From Leptospira biflexa (GTDB lineage Bacteria > Spirochaetota > Leptospiria > Turneriellales > DYLW01), in the NCBI GenBank assembly GCA_020721865.1, contig DYLW01000018.1, positions 1 to 46,634 of the forward strand: 46,634 bases of DNA, read 5' to 3'. The notes beneath the pieces are model-generated. The model was not told where the DNA came from. It made no database searches and saw only the letters and a program-made list of their open reading frames with translations. This document shows positions 44,501 to 46,634 of the stretch, in pieces (within the stretch, counting starts at the first letter, position 1; the number at the start of each line of letters is the position of its first letter). A program made the position numbers and the translations under genes.

Positions 44501-44650
44501 TTTTTTGCGGGCAGATATTTCTTCCATATCAGAAATACCCCGGTCTATCAATGTGCGCAGCTTGCGGAGATTCACATTGGATTTGTCAAGCCGGCGCAGA
44601 AGCAGGGTAACAAAAACCGCCCCAGCGAAAGGAATGAGCATCTCAACCAT
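41558..44650 (-). CDS. SpiroCoCo-type membrane-anchored giant coiled-coil protein (1030 aa)
   Basis: One hydrophobic helix (residues 4-18, IPFAGAVFVTLLL) is followed by about 940 residues of almost unbroken Glu/Lys/Gln-rich heptads. A C-terminal HTH-like segment ends it (IILRLSRGGWSPEEIADKI, then DINLQTIETIL). This matches the spirochaete family called SpiroCoCo. The rod could reach over 100 nm and may link the inner membrane with DNA, flagella or wall, which is inference. The short DNA-binding-like tail is notable. It is upstream of and overlapping with recG. Confidence 0.85.
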   Translation of the reverse strand: MVEMLIPFAGAVFVTLLLRRLDKSNVNLRKLRTLIDRGISDMEEISARKKEELNDATVKFDFIRIETDKYFSHIGAQLGSARESAENIEKTRQNLLGMDDELSRIEKNTASVKDQLKFIHESLGKIAQYEKKIKTLFKSVQNLDEDAAKSLQFFQESLQDQSRVIQSEMEEKISALSGELAGEKSRLSRELRSYQEELKKAIDQDFENLSKSLEEDSIRWTESVDDKIKSLGFSLDKLESRTRDMDDLLETRLPVKINEIKASIHENLQVEQDKLEDVQNKIEDMEKQLKSRSEAVIREFDQKRNSIFERLKEDASAIKTMVDQLDFETSSKKDKILREAREEISRVHEVIQNFEVVYSGQKENLHKDLRAMEKTFEETLEKYMEFFHKKMEEKKAEISEEKSKEMTSFRDEMGRILDNMEMELQEKTLSLSAQINETEGRIISLRETSENDFDRQISGFYQKLGDWEKNMENSRKHITDTWEEAFNRFSRDVVQIQNEIKYTMEQKSSDVETQIENIKGIIHKFSMETDKKYKTMINSFEETIQEKTASFEEFSSDWLEKTSIEMERMVDKFQDHLKQREDTFERNTQDVAEKIQTFKNQLQEKEEKLKETLDSLKRNVQSQLGDILSSYSEEVKTIARQKTEEIKDSMAQEHEYTLNLLREESNSLLDQIQNNRRDAVEFFKDFEKNQKNILESLYKETRSTSGELDDLKTLLEDLKSRNNLVDDSRKNVRYLEELLAAMDDKISQLAEKKVLIDQIFQGMDEIRDLNTKMDAEFRKMAQKREKIDQMDEQIRLVFQMQNEIEEKASFVADTRARLVEIESSREHLFEYRDKMDDMMEDFVSEQKIIEKVFSTIRTQEENMEKISVGIEEVNSFLQKLSGRSDSLKESIVKLEGNMAEFKSYEKEIRETKDKFMEIEDLIADIDERKSAILLLRKDFEDLHYSMQSSVLNIRQIENDAEVKVKQLSDFMNSVSPTASAGKTPKGVGDKKEIILRLSRGGWSPEEIADKIDINLQTIETILSSYNQDGQ

Positions 44651-44820
44651 ATTATGTCACTTTTTATTTTAAATTGAAAGAATCAATCCTTTTTTATGTT
44701 GCCCGATAAAAAAAAATATGCACATGAGAAATCCGGAATGGAATCCTGAGTTTCCCGGCATGGATAAAAAATCCTTGCGGGAATAAATCCATTTTATATT
44801 ATCCACAAAGGTAAATTAGT

Positions 44821-46205
44821 GTGAAAACAGAAAATGATTTTGCTGATATTGGTGATCCGCTCATCGTGGCCGATTTATTTTCCGAGACCGTGGGCGGCGG
44901 CAGCAACACTGTGGGTGCTCTGGGAAACGGGCGGCTCACTGTGGGGATCAGTCCCTGGGGAGAGATGGTATACTTCCGCTGGCCGCGGCCATCCCATTAC
45001 GACCACCTGCGTTATGTCACCCATTCTTATTCCATGCTCTCCGGGATGATCTCCGTGAAAAATGTGCGGCATGGGAAAAATGCTCCTTCCCGGGATTGGC
45101 AGAAATACGGCCGCCCGCTGGAAAAATACTCCGGTCTGGGCGGTAAAGCGGGAATTTATACTGGATGGATGATCCGGTCTGGGATTCCAGCCGCCGGTAT
45201 GAGCCGGAAAATTCCGATATTTTGACCACCACCCTCCGGAATAATGAAAACCAGACCAGAGAGAAAATCCAGCTCGCCGCAACCCAATGGGTGGATCCGG
45301 AGGAGGATATTTTTTACCAGCGGTTTTCCATCCGCTCCACAGAAATGGATTCCTTTTTTTACTATGCTACGTTTGCCCCCAGGATGACCAACCCCGTATC
45401 CATCACCAATCCGGATTCCCCGGCGGGGCTGGTCGTTTTCTATGATAAAACATCGGCAGTCTGGTATGGTTTTATCCTTCCGGAATGAACCGGAAAAAAG
45501 CTGCGTCCATATTCCAGCGTTTACAAAAAGAGAAGCCGGATTTCAGCCCGGAAGATCTGGACAACGCCTTTCCTGCGGGCGGGGTGTTTATTACCATGGG
45601 CTCCAACCTGGAACTTTTTTCCCACCGGCCGGTGCCGATGGGCAGGGACGCAAAATCCGGAACTCCGATCCTCTTTGTGCACGGGAGGACGCACGGGACA
45701 CCGGGGTTCTTTATGATCATCCCCATTGAAATTGATGAAACGTCTCTTCTGGTGTGGGATTTATGGCGGCATGAAAAAAACATTCCTCCGGAGCGGATTT
45801 GGCCGGACGATGGGGGATGAACCAGGAAGCGTCTCTCTGGAAAAAAGCGGCCATTTCCCTCCGCAATGGTATGCTCCGCAGAATCCAGGATCCCAAAACC
45901 CTTCGCTCGGCGGGATGGAGGGGAATCCAGTGGAGCCTTTTTCCCGCTCCCCTCTTCTGGATGCCCGTTTCCAGCCTCCGGACAGGAAAATCACCTATGG
46001 AAACCTCAAAAGAATGGTGCTGGATTTATTTATTAAAGAGGTTCCCATGGAAGGGACGGATGCTTATGGAGAGCTGGGTCTCTGGAGAGAACTGGACGGA
46101 AAAAGGTTCATCCAGAACCGGACATCCATCCCCCACCTCTGGAACGGTGGACATCCTATCTTTCTGTTATGGGGGTATACGAACCGCAAAAAATTATTGC
46201 CCTGA
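44821..46205 (+). pseudogene. Frameshifted hydrolase, GH15/glucoamylase-like
   Basis: A GTG start with AAAGGTAAATT upstream opens a frame (VGALGNGRLTVGISPWGEM; YFRWPRPSHYDHLRY) that fits the start of GH15-type proteins. Coding character then moves between frames at about 45155, 45485 and 45800: MDDPVWDSSRRYEPENSD, then AFPAGGVFITMGSNLELF, then a C-terminal piece with GELGLWRELDGKRF and TSIPHLWNGGHPIFLLW. The pieces are collinear, so this is one gene broken at least three times. The substrate of the ancestor would be an alpha-glucan or similar. It cannot make a whole protein. Confidence 0.75.
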
Positions 46206-46269
46206 GGCCTCCGCTACCCGAATAATTCCGGATAGAACGGACAAAGGGGATTTGTTTCAAGGAGATAAA

Positions 46270-46634
46270 ATGATAAAAGGAAATGTTCTCATCGGCCAGA
46301 GCGGAGGACCCACCTCCGTGATCAATTCCAGCCTGATACGGCATGCGTTATGGGATTGAGGGATTTATGAAGGGAGAGATGCTGGATTTCTGGGAAATTC
46401 CGGCATCGTCCAGAAAAAAGAAGGGGATGCCCCGCATCGATTTATATTCCGGAACGCAGACTGAACAAAGAAAAAGTGATTGCGGATGTGAAATCCACCA
46501 TAGAGAAGTTTGGATACTGTTATATAGTGATCGGGGAAGGGGCACTCTGGGAAGATGCCCCCGTATCCGCCAGCCAAGCCAGAGACAATTTTTCCAATAT
46601 AGAATTCGGAGCAATGGGGGGTTCCATTGCAACC
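46270..46634 (+). pseudogene. Degraded PPi-dependent 6-phosphofructokinase, cut by window edge
   Basis: The start (AGGAGATAAA then ATG) opens NVLIGQSGGPTSVINSSLIR, the phosphofructokinase phosphate-binding N terminus, but stops at 46357-46359. In a second frame GIEGFMKGEMLDF continues the family. In a third frame IPERRLNKEKVIADV and FGYCYIVIGEGALWED are the PEx-F segment and the sEG loop of PPi-type enzymes. Over 100 codons normally between these pieces are missing. This is a decayed gene with deletions and frameshifts, adjacent to the broken hydrolase. Confidence 0.8.

Noticed and set aside
44388..44677. Plus-strand frames opposite the start of the SpiroCoCo gene.
   Set aside because: They are complementary shadows of the coiled-coil gene, rich in Ser/Phe/Ile from antisense Glu/Lys codons.

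Overview
The window most likely comes from an LPS-bearing spirochaete with roughly even GC content. Four observations support this. A flgN-flgK-flgL-fliW-csrA flagellar operon is present. A 1030-residue membrane-anchored coiled-coil protein matches the spirochaetal SpiroCoCo type. Lipoproteins with relaxed lipoboxes, FecR-domain exported proteins and outer-membrane barrels are numerous. KdsA and an LptE-like lipoprotein point to a Kdo-containing LPS. No rRNA, tRNA, CRISPR array, phage gene or intact transposase was seen.

Layout. 1-64: two 32-bp tandem repeats with a palindromic core. 198-4424: four plus-strand envelope genes (lipoprotein, exported protein, FecR protein, outer-membrane barrel). 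4575-11139: an accessory region in which a GntR/FadR-type regulator, a glycyl radical enzyme, its activase and a split-barrel flavoprotein lie between two direct copies of a heptad-repeat coiled-coil membrane protein. The left copy is preceded by a decayed piece of the flavoprotein gene, so the region records a duplication. 11239-13036: a hybrid histidine kinase broken by two single-base frameshifts. 13029-19157: minus-strand flagellar hook-junction genes, fliW-csrA, glyQ and a barrel protein. 19288-20959: a ferritin-like/VIT iron transporter and a membrane protein. 21077-26182: a tightly coupled GH127 - MFS - GH2 sugar operon. 26217-30561: a tiny membrane protein and a minus-strand set with HD-domain protein, lipoprotein, KdsA, GatC, methyltransferase and LptE-like lipoprotein. 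30562-31129: a glutathione peroxidase stub and a possible structured RNA. 31130-33341: FecR lipoprotein and ribBA. 33523-36612: a 1029-residue AAA/VWA-like protein. 36597-39489: a lipoprotein, an exported protein and a Bcp-type peroxiredoxin. 39514-44650: recG and the SpiroCoCo protein. 44821-46634: a run of frameshifted gene remnants (GH15-like hydrolase, PPi-type phosphofructokinase).

The most unusual parts are (i) the duplicated bracket around a glycyl radical enzyme of unknown substrate that has no canonical start codon and whose activase has a reduced ferredoxin domain, (ii) the stand-alone midasin-like AAA/VWA protein whose second ATPase site and metal site look dead, and (iii) clustered gene decay at the edges of accessory regions. 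All functional calls come from reading motifs by eye; no database search was run.
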